From Echeneis naucrates (lineage: Eukaryota > Chordata > Actinopteri > Carangiformes > Echeneidae), in assembly GCF_900963305.1 (NCBI RefSeq), contig NC_042524.1:11072693-11136692 (forward strand): a stretch of 64,000 nt of DNA, written 5' to 3'. A model generated the notes under the pieces. That model did not search any database. It saw only the letters and a program-made list of their open reading frames with translations, and was not told the DNA's origin. Position numbers and translations under genes: made by a program. Shown here in pieces: positions 14,705-27,173 of this stretch. The stretch's first letter is position 1. Each line of letters starts with the position of its first letter.

Positions 14705-16329
14705 GTAGAAATCGGTTTATTTCATGTTTAGCTATCAATAACAGTTATTGGGGATGACAAAAATGAGTTAGATTAAGATAATCAGTTACTGTACAATTCA
14801 TGCCTCCCTTTAACTGCACCTGGTGCTTTCTAAAATGTATCCCTCAACATGACAAATCTTTAGCTACTCCAAAGCAGGGTAGATCAGCTTGTGTATTTCT
14901 GTATTTCACTTGTGTGAGAGCAACGTTACTGACTCATCCTTCAAATGCTATACCCTCCCTGACAGTGGGACCAACCAATCTTTAGTGGCATCAGTACATG
15001 GATGGGACATGACAAAAAGACAGTGTGAGGACCTTTCAGACTGAGTTTATCTTTTGAGAATGTTTGGGTTGTACTTTCAGACAGCTGTAGCTCCAGCAGA
15101 GGTCAGTAGGCCCATTTAACAAACTATCACACACCAGTATTTATTCTCTGCTTTTGTGTTCTCACGCTTCTAATCACCAGTAATCAGGCAAATGTCTTGA
15201 TTTGTCATCTTGTCTATTCTAACATTAGCTTTAAATTACATACAGTAACTAATGTATTCAGTTGTGTGAAGGTGTCGATATTATGTGATTCTTGTGTGTC
15301 ATTGCAACACCTGATTCCCTCAGCTTACCCCACCTGAAGCAAAGACGATTTCCAATGATATACCCAAAAAGTGGACCAATTTGTGGGGTTAGCACCAGGG
15401 AAACAGTCACTGCTGTGTTGGAGTACTGTGACGTTTCTGCTGTTAATATTGTTCTTGAACCACTTGGTGTGTGAATTAGTGGAGACAAATAGACTAAAAT
15501 AAACATTAAAAACTAGCAGAGATCTCTTTGTGTGATGTTGTACCTTTTACACTTTTGGTGCCTTCGGGATACGATCTTATACTGAAATGGGACCATATTA
15601 TACAATATGTAAGCCTGGCTGTACTTACAGGGAATAATGGATACTAGGTAGTTGTTCCTTTTTATAATATGTACATCTCCTCTGTCATGTTTCAGTTATA
15701 GTTTTTTCCTCAGATAAATATTTTAGAATACAAAAATGTTTGATAAATAGTGTTCTTTTTAAAGCATCAAATGGTTCCCAATGTTATTGGTTTGTTTTTC
15801 CTACAATAAGTACAAATGAGAAGAATGATTGCTACATATATAAATAAAAGGAAAATTCCATAACTATTTAGAAAATTAATCTAAACTGATGTGGGTTAAT
15901 TTCCCCCATTTTGTGGATAAAAACTATTACTTTTTAAGAGTAGCTCCACCCTAAAGGGCTACAACTGTTGAAGGCTAATTAAAAATGTATCAGTACAAAA
16001 TCAGCAGTATGAGAGTGTAAATGCATACGTTGTAGATCTGCCACACAGTGAGGGGCAATAATGAAGGGTGTTAAACAGAAGCATAGTTTATGCATTTGTA
16101 TGGGTGCCTAAACACAACTCTGCAGCTGATGCTTGAAGCCATGAGACACTTCAGGGTCAGATTACAGAGCCGACATCTCTCACTGGGACAGCTGAGCAGC
16201 CATTGTTGACGTGTGGTATTGTTTTAAAGTAAGGTGTGACACACTCTCAATAAAGTGGCATTGAGTGAGCTTGTGGTGTGTGTTCATTAGCTTCCCCTCC
16301 CCTTCATGTTGTGTACTGACAGTAGTCAT
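14705..16329. other. aldoc-pigs intergenic spacer
   Basis: No exon can be supported here. A second AATAAA near 16249 could serve a longer aldoc transcript. The short open frames near 15258-15506 occur on both strands and look like chance. Confidence 0.5.
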
Positions 16330-16690
16330 TTTTCCAGAGTACAGAGAAGGCACCATCCGGGGCGCCGCTGGGGAAATGTAGGTTTGATATATTCACCGGG
16401 TAGTCCCGGTGTAAATATCTCCCCAGAAAAAGTAAATAAGAGACACCTAAATGGCGGGGCCGGCCAACCCTTCATCCATGGGAGGGGTGAGATCATGTTT
16501 TACAGACTATATTTGACCCCCCACGGAAATACAGGACAAAGCCCCCCATTTTAAACCCAATCCGAGACGATCTCGTTTTTCAAGGGGGCGGTTGTCAACC
16601 GGGTGTGTTCGACAGCTACTGTCCCAGTCTGCGTTACCGTGCGTCGCCTCTGCAGGGTTATAAAGCGGGTATAAAGATGTTTCTTATTGA
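16330..16690. other. Unidentified GC-rich block with nested inverted repeats
   Basis: This block stands out from its AT-rich surroundings. Its clearest element is a 59-nt hairpin. CTGGGGA (16368-16374) pairs with TCCCCAG (16420-16426), an AT-rich helix follows (16386-16393 with 16412-16419), and the tip CACCGGG-TAGT-CCCGGTG (16394-16411) is a perfect 7-bp stem with a 4-nt loop. Downstream are CGAGA-CGA-TCTCG (16563-16575) followed by TTTTT, and the tight palindrome CGGTTGTCAACCG (16589-16601). I compared it from memory with 7SK, 7SL, U1-U8, RNase P, RNase MRP, telomerase RNA, vault, Y and 5S RNAs and it matches none. It lies about 170 bp before the pigs start codon. It could be a structured RNA gene, an unrecognised repeat, or distal pigs promoter. 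Confidence 0.4.
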
Positions 16691-16855
16691 AGTTCATAAA
16701 ATTAGTAGCCACTATGCTTATTAACAGATTAACAGACTATGCTTATTTTTTTAGGTGACTTTAATATATATGTATATCTATAATATATCTCTCTGTGTGT
16801 CTAAGCCAAGCTGAGCTTCGTGAACGAACGCACCCCACGTAGTTCATTGGCTGTC

Positions 16856-19800
16856 ATGGCTACCACGGAAGTAGGTGAGTGGATTTATATTCAGCTTGAA
16901 TAACACCGTTTTTCTGGCCTCCAGCAGCCAGGACTCACAGCATCTCCTGGCAGTTTGTAGCCGAGTATTTTTACGGACAAAAACCTGAACGGCCTGTCCC
17001 GCGGAGGTTGTTTCCTTCATGACTCGAGTGTATGAAGGTAGCTGCTAGCTGCTAACTAGCCGGTAGCAGCCCTGTCACCGCGGAAGATGTTGTAAACCTG
17101 CAGGTGTTTGTCACTTCACCTGATTTCAACCTGTATGTTTTACTGATTCTGTAGATAAGCAGAGTAAAACACACGCTTCAATCTGGACTATGTTTTTTTT
17201 TTTTTTAAGCTCTAATATTAAACCGTGTCGGCCTTGCAGCCATGTTGGCCAAATAATGTTTCCCCGCAGTGAGTTTGTAACTCACAATAATGTTCCAACA
17301 TTTAGCTTATAGCATCTAGTCATTATCAAGCAGTCCTAGCTATTGAGGTGTTATAGCGGGTAAACTCAGATTTCATTGCATGTTAAAGTTTTGACATTAA
17401 TATGAACGTAGGAATATCCGACGGGAATGTGTGTTCCTTCCTAATCCAGTGGCAAATTAAGGTATTTGCCACATAACTGCAGAGAACACGTACAAACCCA
17501 CTATTGCCATCAATCAGCTTTTGGCAGCTTCAGTCAGTGTGTCCATTCTCCTCTGACCTCTCTCTCATCAGCAAAAGGCTTTCGGCGACCGAAGAATGCG
17601 TGAATGAATGCGTTTTGTTTTTAACAAGCATTGTAAATTCACTAGTGGATGCCATCAATGAAAATCCGAAGAGCTCAGCAGTTTGTGAAATACTCGGACC
17701 AGCCTGTCATGCTAAAGTTAAAGTAACAGAGATCACATATTTTCCCTATTCTGGCGTTTGGTGTGAACATCAGCTAAAGAGCCCGTATCTGCATTGATGT
17801 TTGGCAGATTAGACAATTATGTGAATAAAAAGTTGTGTAGGTGTTCCCAATAAAGTGTTCAGAGACTGTATGATGGTATATTAAATATGTTTTTGTTTTT
17901 AAATGCAGTGTTGTTGACATTTCCATCTCTCTGTTTGCATTTATTTGTCTCTCAGAGCGTAGACGAGGTCAGCTTGCTGCTCTTTCTATAGCAGCGGTGG
18001 TCATCATCGTGGGAGTCCCTCTGTGGTGGCGAACAACTGAAACATACCGTGCATGGTTGCCTGTCAGTCAGATAAAAGAGTTGGCTAAGCTGCAGGTTTG
18101 TTTGTGTATCCATTACTTCATCCCCAGTTTGGTGGCCCTTTATCTTCCATGTGTACTACGCCTGTCTTTCTTTTTTCGCAGCTGCATTTAAGTGCTGATG
18201 TGGAGGTTGTGTTTGCTCGTGGCACTGTGACACCAGAACAACAGAAGAAGGTCCCGCTGACACAGACACAAAACATGGAGCACAGAGTAGACGGTGATTC
18301 ATTTAATGCTATCTGTGACGTTCATGTGAAAATATTATATGAAGACTGCAAGGTCATTTTTTTCAATTTAATTTGCTTCCAGAGGACACAGCTTTGAGCT
18401 ACAGGTATGAGACAAGGTACCGTACAGCCACAATCATGGAGGAGGATGCCCTGAACCAGCCCACTGCTGCAGGTGAGATGCAGTTTTCCTGTGAAATCAG
18501 TGCTTAACATGCAAACATGTATTCACCCCTGTGAAATATACATGTAGTAACTCCTATGCGTCTCTCTAACTCTGCCTCTGTAGAAGCAGATCTGTCTCTG
18601 CACACACTCAGTGAGAGTCCCTCTGGATCCTTGGTTGTGTATGTGATCCCAGAGTCATCTTCACTGCTGCCTCAGGTTAAGATGTGCTAGATTTTGAGTT
18701 CTGAGCTGTCCCATTCTTCATCTTGCTTACATCCTCTTGCATTTTTGAGTGTATTTGTTTAAATGTTAATGTCTGTATAGTTTTATGGTTTTTATAGCTA
18801 AGCTATGTTTTGTAAATTGTATTAATGGATCTGCATTGCCACAGAGAATTTCCTACTGAAAAAAAGATGAGGGTAATTATTACTGCTTAGTGGCTAAATG
18901 TATAGCTTGCATTTATGAATCATGACTAATTTAAATCACTCTGGATAAATATAGGATAATACAATACTTAATACCTACTTATACATACTTATATATACAA
19001 GTATATAAGTAGGATCTATATATACTTATTACATACCTTCATGCCTTGCAGAATGTGGATGTTTATATCGGTCAGAGGCGGACGGCATTGTTGCGCATTG
19101 GTTCCCAGATGAGAGTGGGCAAGACTCTAGAGCAACTTTTGGCTCACATGGAGCCTCGGATCAAGCAGGTGCTGCATGTGATGTCTTTTAGTCATACCGA
19201 CATCACTGCTGCTCTCAGCAACAGAGTCCGTATCAGCCCTGGCAACAAGGAGAGCATCGCTGACAGCATGAGAGCCTTTAAATCGAGCCCAGGTAGGTAT
19301 TTGTTTTAACACAGTGATGAAGTCAACCAACTTAACTTGTGCTTCTGTCAGTGAACAGATGAACTTTGTGACGGTTTCCTTCTGTTGTCTTCTAATTCTT
19401 CTCTTTAGGTTATGAGATAACATTCAGTCTGTTGAACCCAGACCCAAAGTCCCACCGGCTCCATTGGGATATAGAGGGTGCCGTGGAAACCTACATCCAA
19501 CCTCTGCTAACAAAACTATCCCCTGTTGCCAACTTTAGCATTGACTCTCAGGTACTGTGTGTGTAAATGTGTAATCACTCGGTAAAAATTGTAAACATTT
19601 GAGACATTGTGTGTGGTAATGCAAGTTGTCTTTGCAGACCTTGTACTATGCCATGCTTGGTGTCAACCCTCGCTTTGACAGCAGCCGCAGCACCTACACA
19701 CTTAACGCTGACAGCCTTGCACATGTCATCAATCCTGTGGAGGCTAGACTTGGTAAAAGAAAATGCTAATTGTGTGTTATCTAGTATTTGGCAAAATGAG

Positions 19801-21361
19801 AAATAACCATTATTTATTTTCTTTTTTGCATCTGATTTCCAGGCTCCAATGCTGCATCTTCCAACCCAGTTTTGAATTTTCTACTGTACATACCAGATGC
19901 CCATCATTCACCCCTTTACATCCATGACCACAAGAAACAGCAAGTGCCTACTAATGCTTTTCACTCTCCTCGGTGGGGTGGAATTATGGTAAGATAATAT
20001 CATGGTAATTATGGTAAGATAATCAGACAATGTTGGGTGATAGTCGAGCAATTATAGCTCATTGCTAAGTCAAGGCTTATAGAAATGAGATTTTGCCTTC
20101 AAACTTATGTGGAATTTGGCTCAGATTTGATATAAATGTTTTAATCCATGTTTTTGTAGGTTTATAATGTGAATGAGTTCTACGAAGTAGACACTGTGTT
20201 CCCTGTTGACATCAACATTGACATGGCTAAGGTTATGGGGGTCTTTCTTGCACAACTCCGGTAAGTGAATCTTCACGGGGCACAAGTATTTTCATAAAAA
20301 CACACAAAGTAACTTTTCTCTGCTGTCCCCTTCAAGGCTGCTGCTGGGTGTGCAATCCTCCACCCCTCCTCCTGGCTTCCTTGTGGCACCATGTGGCAAT
20401 GCAGGACTAGCTGATTGGGAGCTGGATCGCCTCATGTGGAGTCGAAGTGTGGAAAATATTGCAACAGCAACCACCACCATCACCTCTCTTGCCCAACTGC
20501 TGGACCAGATAGGCAACATTGTTATCAACGACAACATTGCTCAACAGGTGAGCTGTGCATGCAGGTTTATTGTTGTCTGTTGCTGTGTTGGCTTTTGTGT
20601 GTGTATGGTTGTGTGTAAAACACATACTTTACATACTTTTTAAGATCAACAACTATAAACAAATAGTCTTGTGTATTTTTATCGGTTACAATTACAATTA
20701 CAACAAAAAAATCCCTCTTCACTTTTAGAAAGTAGATATCACATTTAAATCAGATGGACACTGCATGTTCTTGGTCAGTGCCTTAATTTCTTACATTGTC
20801 TGTGTGATAAGTAGACTGCAGGTTATCTATCAAGGATGTCAAAGGTTTGATATGGGAAAGAAAAACTGCTAACTCTCTAAACATGAAATTTGATAATCTT
20901 CATTGTATTATAATACATTGTAGCAAAGTGGTAACGCAGTCTCTTTGTCAAGCAAACATTTTGACCATGAGATTATCCAAATTTCCATGACATAAATTTA
21001 TGTTTAAATAGGCAATAAACCAAGTTAAATACAGCTTTTTGTTACATCAGTTGTATCTAACCTGTAATTGTTACTGCTTCAGGTGTCTAGTGCAGTCACA
21101 TCACTGCAGCTGGCTGTGTCTGAATTGGAGGCTGGGAACCTTGGCTTTGCTCTGCAATACAGCAAAGAGGCCATCTTGTCGTCTGAAAGAGCATTCTTTG
21201 ATCCTTCACTCCTCCACCTTCTCTACTTCCCTGATGACCAGAAATTTGCTATTTACATACCTCTTTTCCTGCCCATGTGTGTGCCTATTCTTCTGTCACT
21301 GCTCAAAATAGTGTCTGAAGCCAGACAGAAACACAGAGAAAAAAAACCAAAGAAGGACTGA
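16856..21361 (+). CDS. pigs: GPI transamidase component PIG-S
   Basis: PIG-S is a subunit of the ER-membrane GPI transamidase, which swaps a C-terminal peptide signal for a GPI anchor. The exons are 16856-16874, 17956-18095, 18182-18293, 18383-18472, 18584-18675, 19052-19292, 19409-19551, 19638-19752, 19843-19988, 20160-20260, 20337-20547 and 21083-21361. They encode 562 aa (human 555). The N-terminus [17 protein letters not shown] leads into a membrane helix ([13 protein letters not shown], about residues 18-32). The lumenal part has [36 protein letters not shown] and [20 protein letters not shown]-like segments. A second helix near the end ([20 protein letters not shown]) is followed by a basic tail. 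Exon 1 encodes only six codons plus one base, as expected for this gene. All phases join without a break. Confidence 0.95.
18986..19011. repeat. Perfect AT-rich hairpin in a pigs intron
   Basis: TACTTATATA (18986-18995) and its exact complement TATATAAGTA (19002-19011) flank a 6-nt loop. The surrounding 18960-19035 repeats TACTTATA-type words. It lies about 40 bp before the acceptor of the exon at 19052. Confidence 0.6.
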
Positions 21362-21592
21362 GCAACACTGAAGATGTAATGAACAAACACATGTCATTTG
21401 GGTACAAAGGAAGCATTTACAAAATTCCGGTTAACAAATTGGTCATGTATGATTTTTAGAAATTTGTGTTAGGTATTGAGTTCAACATAAGATTTCAATG
21501 TAAGAATACTCTGGCTGTCAGACACTGTACTGTATAAAGTTGTAAATGTGCAAACTTTTATATTTGAGTTCCACTTTCTACTCTAAGTTATT

Positions 21593-21598
21593 AATAAA
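21593..21598 (+). terminator. pigs: pigs poly(A) signal AATAAA
   Basis: AATAAA lies about 230 nt after the pigs stop codon, in an AT-rich 3' UTR. Confidence 0.7.
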
Positions 21599-22009
21599 GA
21601 CCAAGTTGTAACTAATATCTTGTTTGTATAATGTTTAGCTTCTTCGGATAGCAAGAAATGAAGAACACCAGACTCTTTGACCCTTATATAAATATATATA
21701 AATATGACATGAAGAGACTTCTGTTAAGAACTAAAGCATTGTATACTATGTGGTTAGACGAATCAATATCTTGTTATTAAAGTGCAACAAAATATTTGCT
21801 GCATAAATCTTTGTCAATGCTCTGTGTAGTTGTTCCTTTGGGGCTTTGGCATCATGTTTTATTTAATTTTTTCTTTTGTTTTTTTATTTACTGTAGGCCT
21901 CCAGTAGCAGGTGGTGGCAGAGGTTTTGAAGTTGCTGTAGATTTTTTAAATGCTTGCTTCGATACATGTGTCCACTGATGGAGGTCAGTTGCTGCGGTCA
22001 AGGCAGCCG

Positions 22010-22331
22010 GATGTGACCTGGTCCTCCAGCAGGGGGCGCTGAGCTCGCCTTTAAAGCTACTTGTCGCGCTCTGTGTGCGCCGAAGAAGAAGGTTGTGGCG
22101 CTGCAGCCTGCAACTTGTTTGTCCGTCGTTTTGTTTATCTCTCCGTTTCGACGTCAGTCTCCAACGACCTGAGTCTCCATCAAAACGTAGCAGGTAATGA
22201 ATACTTGAAGTGTAATATTTATGCTCGGCTGACAAATTAAGCGCCATTGTATCGTCTGTTTGTGAGGAAAAGAGCTGCTAGCCGGCTTGCTAACTTTCTT
22301 CAGTGTTCGTGTTACGGAGCTCGGTGTTAGC
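22010..22331 (+). promoter_or_regulatory. srsf1: srsf1 promoter and 5' UTR
   Basis: A CpG-containing stretch (CTTGTCGCGC, GTGTGCGCCG, TCGACGTC) follows AT-rich sequence and leads to the srsf1 start. The 5' UTR appears contiguous with exon 1. A GCTGCTAGCC / GCTTGCTAAC cluster lies at 22274-22294. The start site of transcription is not resolved. Confidence 0.5.
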
Positions 22332-23868
22332 ATGTCCGGAGCAGGTGTCATCCGTGGACCCGCGGGGAACAACGACTGTCGGATATACGTGGGAAACCTG
22401 CCCCCTGACATCCGCTCTAAGGACGTCGAAGACCTGTTTTACAAATATGGGTCCATTCGTGATATAGATCTGAAAAACAGAAGAGGAGGACCGCCGTTCG
22501 CCTTTGTGCAGTTTGAGGACCCGAGGTGAGCTGCGGAGGTCCGCCACGTCTCTCCCTCTTATCTGTCTCTGCTGTTTACTAAAGATTCAACCTCACATTC
22601 ACATCCGTAGTTCATTGGTAACCCGAAACCAACCTGCTTTCAATGGAGGCCACCGTTTTAGTCAGGGGTTTACTCAGTCTACAGGTTTTTGGAGGTCCCA
22701 GCTCCTCCAATGCGATGAATGTTAAATTGAAATGTGCATGTTTCTGTCGGGTCCCTGGTTTAGGTTTGTAATTTTAATATACTTGTATTGTATTTTTCTT
22801 CTTTTTCTGTACAGATGTTACATCTCTTTAAATCTTATTTTTTAAATTTCTTATTATTAATACTAGAGAAAGAGCTGCTGGCAAAGAATTTCTTGTGTTC
22901 GCGTACTTGGGAAATAAAGTTGATTCTGTTTCTGAAATACTTGTTTTTAAATTCTGTGTTTAGAAAGCTAATTGAAGTTGGATATTAAGTTTAACTGTTT
23001 GTTCTACAGGGATGCTGAGGATGCTGTTTACGGCCGAGATGGTTATGACTACGATGGATACCGCCTGCGTGTTGAGTTTCCAAGAAGTGGAAGAGGAGGT
23101 GGAGGAGGTGGTGGTGGTGGTGGAGCAATGGGACCCCCTAGGGGAAGGTATGGTCCCCCATCCCGGCGCTCTGAGTACAGGGTTGTTGTGTCAGGTAAGT
23201 GTTGTGTTTTTCCCAGGTTGTTTATACTTTTCCAAAGTGTAGAGATGATTGAGTTTTATGCCACTTTTTTCTGTCAGGTCTTCCTCCCAGTGGAAGCTGG
23301 CAGGACCTGAAGGATCACATGAGAGAGGCAGGAGATGTATGTTATGCTGATGTCTACCGGGATGGCACTGGTGTAGTGGAGTTTGTACGCAAAGAAGACA
23401 TGACCTACGCTGTCCGGAAGTTGGATAACACCAAGTTTCGCTCTCATGAGGTACGTGAAAGGTTAACAGGCAAACTTTTGGCACAGGCAAATTTATCAAA
23501 GCATTTTCTAAAAAAAAAAAAACTGAACTGAGAGTGAAAATGACTGGACAGTAAGTAAAAACCTATTTTAAGTAATATGGCTTGGCGTTGCAGCTGTCTC
23601 ATGTAAGAACTGGCATCACATCAACCAATGCTTAGTTATGTGTGTGCTTGTGTGTGTTCAGGGAGAGACGGCCTACATTCGTGTGAAGATGGATGGTCCT
23701 CGCAGCCCCAGCTATGGCCGCTCTCACTCCCGTAGCCGCAGTCGAAGTCGGAGCAAGAGTGCGTCACGCAGCTACTCTCCTCGTCGCAGCAGAGGGTCCC
23801 CACATTACTCTCCTCGGCGTTCCCACTCCCGTTCCCGTTCCCGCTCTCGTTCTCGCTCTCGTACCTAG
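22332..23868 (+). CDS. srsf1: Serine/arginine-rich splicing factor 1 (SF2/ASF)
   Basis: SRSF1 binds exonic enhancers and recruits the U1/U2 machinery in the nucleus. The exons are 22332-22525, 23010-23194, 23278-23450 and 23662-23868, giving 252 aa (human 248). RRM1 starts after [15 protein letters not shown] and carries RNP2 RIYVGNLP and RNP1 [14 protein letters not shown] glycine-rich hinge (about ten glycines, encoded near 23089-23125) follows. The pseudo-RRM2 carries the signature [15 protein letters not shown], with [14 protein letters not shown]. The RS domain begins at about residue 197 ([10 protein letters not shown]) and ends in an uninterrupted run of RS dipeptides. All splice phases match. 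A partial, decayed copy lies 3 kb downstream. Confidence 0.97.
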
Positions 23869-25069
23869 ATTCACCCGGCCCTAACTAAGGCAATGGTGTC
23901 CCTCAGAGCTGCAGAGGAAATCTTCACATCATTAACAAATCCTGTATACTGACCGTAGATCATCTCCTATGCTAATTGTTCATGCTCATGTTGTGTGTGT
24001 GTGTGTTACACACTGTAGTTTTCAGTTTGGCAGCACAAACCAAATGGTCTGGTCTGTGTACATGGGCCTTGCTCTTCTATTTTTTTCCATTCTCACAATC
24101 ATTGTGTTTCTATCTTTTTCTCTTCTCTGCACTTTCTCCTACTGTTTGTCCTCATCATTTGGCTTTTTGTTTTGTTTTGTTTGCAAAGATTTTGCTTCTT
24201 CTAAGCATATACTGCTGTCCTTTGACCTTCTTGTGTGTCTCTCTGTAGAATTCAGAGGAACAGGATAGGATGGAAACAGAGGAAACAGTTCATATTAGGA
24301 TAAACAGGAGGAGGAGGAGTCAAATGTGGCACCAATGGTATGATGGCTGTGCCTTGTCAACTGTGAAATCTGCATTATAAGCCTGTTCAGCTTTTTTTCC
24401 TACACTTGACTCTAGAGTGTATTGTGGAATGTTTTCAGTGCTAACAAGTTCTATACAACACCTTGTATTTCAAGGCCCAAAGTTTCTGTTTTTCGCTCGC
24501 TTTCATTTCTCAGTGTTCCAAAAAAAAAAAAGTTCAGGATCGCCTGTAGACTGTCTCTTGTTTTTCTCAAAGTAAACTTCCTCGGTGCATTTATTGACAT
24601 TTTTAAACAACTTGTGAAGGTGTGATTCTAACTTCCCTCCTTCTCTTTGGTTTTGCTGGTATTCTGAAGGTTTGGCCTGGGCTCAGTGTCTCACCATTCC
24701 GGAGCCGGATCAGGATTCAGGATCAGATTAGGATTAGGCTTCAGGATGGATACATGGAGCAGGAGAATGGGAGCTTTTTACTGGGAGAGGATCCCGACCC
24801 CTGGCCCTGTCCACATAACCCCATCAAACCGGAAGCATTGTAGTGAGAGATTCAAACTAAATTGGCTTTCAAACAATCCCAATTACTTTTTCATTTCTGT
24901 GGAACGCCAGAGACAGTTACTGGCTGCAACGTGATTATTTTTCAGGATTTTTAACCCTAAACCACCCCCCCCCCCCCCTTTCTTTTTTTTTTTTTTTTTT
25001 TTTTTAATAAATGAGAAGAGCAAGGCTTGGATCAAATCCAGGAAGGAGGGCTGGGAGGTGCAGGATGGA
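23869..25069 (+). other. srsf1: srsf1 long 3' UTR with internal splice acceptor and conserved blocks
   Basis: Three blocks here recur downstream of the partial srsf1 copy: A (about 24245-24370), B (about 24607-24890) and C (about 25040-25069). Block A begins at a good acceptor (pyrimidine-rich tract ending in AG at 24247-24248). SRSF1 is known to regulate itself by splicing inside its 3' UTR, producing NMD targets, so this acceptor probably belongs to that mechanism. Block B contains GGATCAGGATTCAGGATCAG-type short repeats. The UTR extent is inferred from these blocks. C and T homopolymers at 24964-25004 interrupt it. Confidence 0.6.
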
Positions 25070-26279
25070 TCCACACACGTAAGGAGATTGGTAAATAGTG
25101 GGCACCCTTTAAAAGTGGAGGAGGGATTGAAGAGGGAGGATGGGGAAGTGATAAGGGAATGTGGCCTACATGTGATTGGTAATATTCTTTTTTTTTTTTT
25201 CTTAAGTCAGTCTTTTTCTCAGAGAAGGAGGATTTTTCATTTTCTTAGTTATCTTCAGTATATCAGAGCTTTCTTTTTTCTTAATAAAACGTTAAATGAC
25301 ATTAGTAAATGTCTCTGCTTTTCTTTTATCACACCACAAACTGTGTATATATATATATGTGTGTATATATATAATATACATATAATTTTTTTTTTTTCAA
25401 AATGATTGACAAATTAGTAAAGCATGAGAGGTCAGAACATTGAGTATACATTTACACATATCTAAAATGAAAAAGAAAATAAAACTTAGATTTATTACAA
25501 AATGAAAAAAAAAGAACAAGAAAAAATGAACTCTGAAGCTTATTAATAATGTGTATGGATTCACTAATACCATTAGCAGGTTCACTTTCAATAATAAATT
25601 GTGCTATTGGTCTATTTGGCAAAATATTCTTCTAATTTTATCAATAATCCCCTTTTAACTGTACATTTTTATCCTGCCTTCCATCCTGAAAAACATTTGT
25701 TGATGTTTAGAAATTTTGTAGGTTCGTCGTCATATTTATGGCTTTTAATTTTCAAAGATCAAAGTTCCCGATTAGAAGCCGGCATTTTTTCTGCATCATT
25801 ATTATGTTTAACAGCTGTACAGGTAACACGACCTGAAGGCATCATGGTTGACGTGTTCTGTGATTGGCTAATTAGACTCTCCAATAACATTTAGCCATTT
25901 GCCTTCGTGGTGAGGTGAGCTGCAGCCTTATGTCCTTATGTCCGTGTATCCCATCTTCTTTTCAGCACACCAAAAACTAAAGACACATTCTGTTTTAGGA
26001 CCAGACAGCTTTATCTTCTACCTGTCCAGGTAGCAGGTTTAATGTTTAAATCCAGGCCCTCTTTAAATATCCAGCATCAGATATGGCGATAATGACATGA
26101 TGATTACTAGATATTTTGAGCTGTTACTATGATTGCTAGTGTTTGGCAGTGGGAGCAGATTGGCATCGAGAGTGCACCATGTGTTTTCTGATGTTGGACA
26201 GATGGTAGCAGCCTAAGTTAGAGAAAAAAGTATGTCAGAGAGTAGAACTATGAAACTGGTATGTACATCAGTTTCCATG
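25070..26279. other. Spacer between srsf1 and its partial copy
   Basis: This is AT-rich sequence with a TA/TG microsatellite at about 25345-25385 and T runs. I see no exon. The region matching srsf1 exon 1 is not recognisable here, so the duplication seems to lack it or it has decayed beyond recognition. Confidence 0.5.
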
Positions 26280-27173
26280 GATACTTTAACTGAACAGCGA
26301 GAAAACATGGCAGACTTTTTCAGCACCATGGACAGAGACACCATTACTGCTCTGCTGTGTGTGTTGAATTCCCTCAAAGTGGACGAGGAGGAGATAGTGG
26401 AGCTCGAGGAATGACAAGGGGCAGTTAGTCCCCCATCAAGACGTGCTGAGCACAGAGTCATTTACTCAGGTAGGTGATATATCCTGGATGCCCCACATAA
26501 CAGATTATCTTATTGACTTAAATGTTAAATTATATTTGCCATCCTTTCTTTATGTCACTTTTTCCTCCCAGTGGAAGCTGGCAGGACCTGAAGGATCACA
26601 TGAGAGAGGCAGGTGATGTATGTCATGCTGATGTGTACTGGGATGGAGCTGGTGTGGTGGAGTTTGTGCGCAAACAAGACCTGCCCTACAGTGTCCGGAA
26701 ATTGGATAACGCTGAGTTTCACTGTCATGAGGGAGGTTAGTGTTACAGCACAGAGTTGCTGTAGAACTACACTTTGGTTGTGTTAAATGTAAGTCTGCCA
26801 GTGAAATCTAGGCTAAGACAATTGGGTAGTGAGTTAGGTTCAGTTTATATGCATGCTCATTATTGTTCATATTGTTGTTCACTGTCTTAACAGGGTAAAC
26901 TTATTTGTGGTCTGTCATAATGATAATGCTTATTCATCTGTGATGTAGGGAAGCAGCTCTCCATTACAGCTCCATTGTTTGTGTGTTCAGGAAGAGATGG
27001 CTTACATTTGTTTGGAGATGGATGATCCTCGGAGCCCCAGCGAAGGTCGTTCTCATTCTCGTAGCCACAGTCAAAGCCGGAGCAATGGTGGCTCGTGCAG
27101 CTTCTCCCCACGTCACAACAGAGTGCATTCCTGTTACTCATCCCGACATTCCCGCTCACACTCTCACACTTAA
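26280..27173 (+). pseudogene. Partial tandem copy of srsf1 (exons 2-4), decayed
   Basis: A diverged exon 2 (about 26290-26461, still ending CAG|GTAGGT), exon 3 (about 26571-26735) and exon 4 (26991-27173) align in order with srsf1. The exon 2 copy has lost the RRM1 end and glycine hinge in frame. The exon 3 acceptor region has lost about 10 bp, so the surviving AG at 26570-26571 would shift the frame. Exon 3 still reads [20 protein letters not shown], but with YWDGAG for YRDGTG. The last exon is open to TAA, yet its RS tail is eroded ([19 protein letters not shown]). A donor-like GTTAG follows exon 3. There is no exon 1. Introns are retained, so this is a DNA-level duplication, not a retrocopy. 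A short chimeric transcript cannot be excluded. Confidence 0.8.

Noticed and set aside
16306-16554. 82-codon ORF in the GC-rich block upstream of pigs
   Set aside because: It has no recognisable family, and the block is better explained by its inverted repeats than by coding. Kept as a noncoding unknown.
16330-16690. Telomerase RNA, RNase P/MRP or an snRNA
   Set aside because: No CTAACCCTAA-type template, and no match to remembered RNase P/MRP or U-RNA consensus sequences.
26232-26414. 60-codon ORF starting MSESRTMKLVC as a possible small gene
   Set aside because: It overlaps the eroded copy of srsf1 exon 2 in another frame; nearby bases align with the srsf1 exon 2 sequence. A chance frame is more likely.
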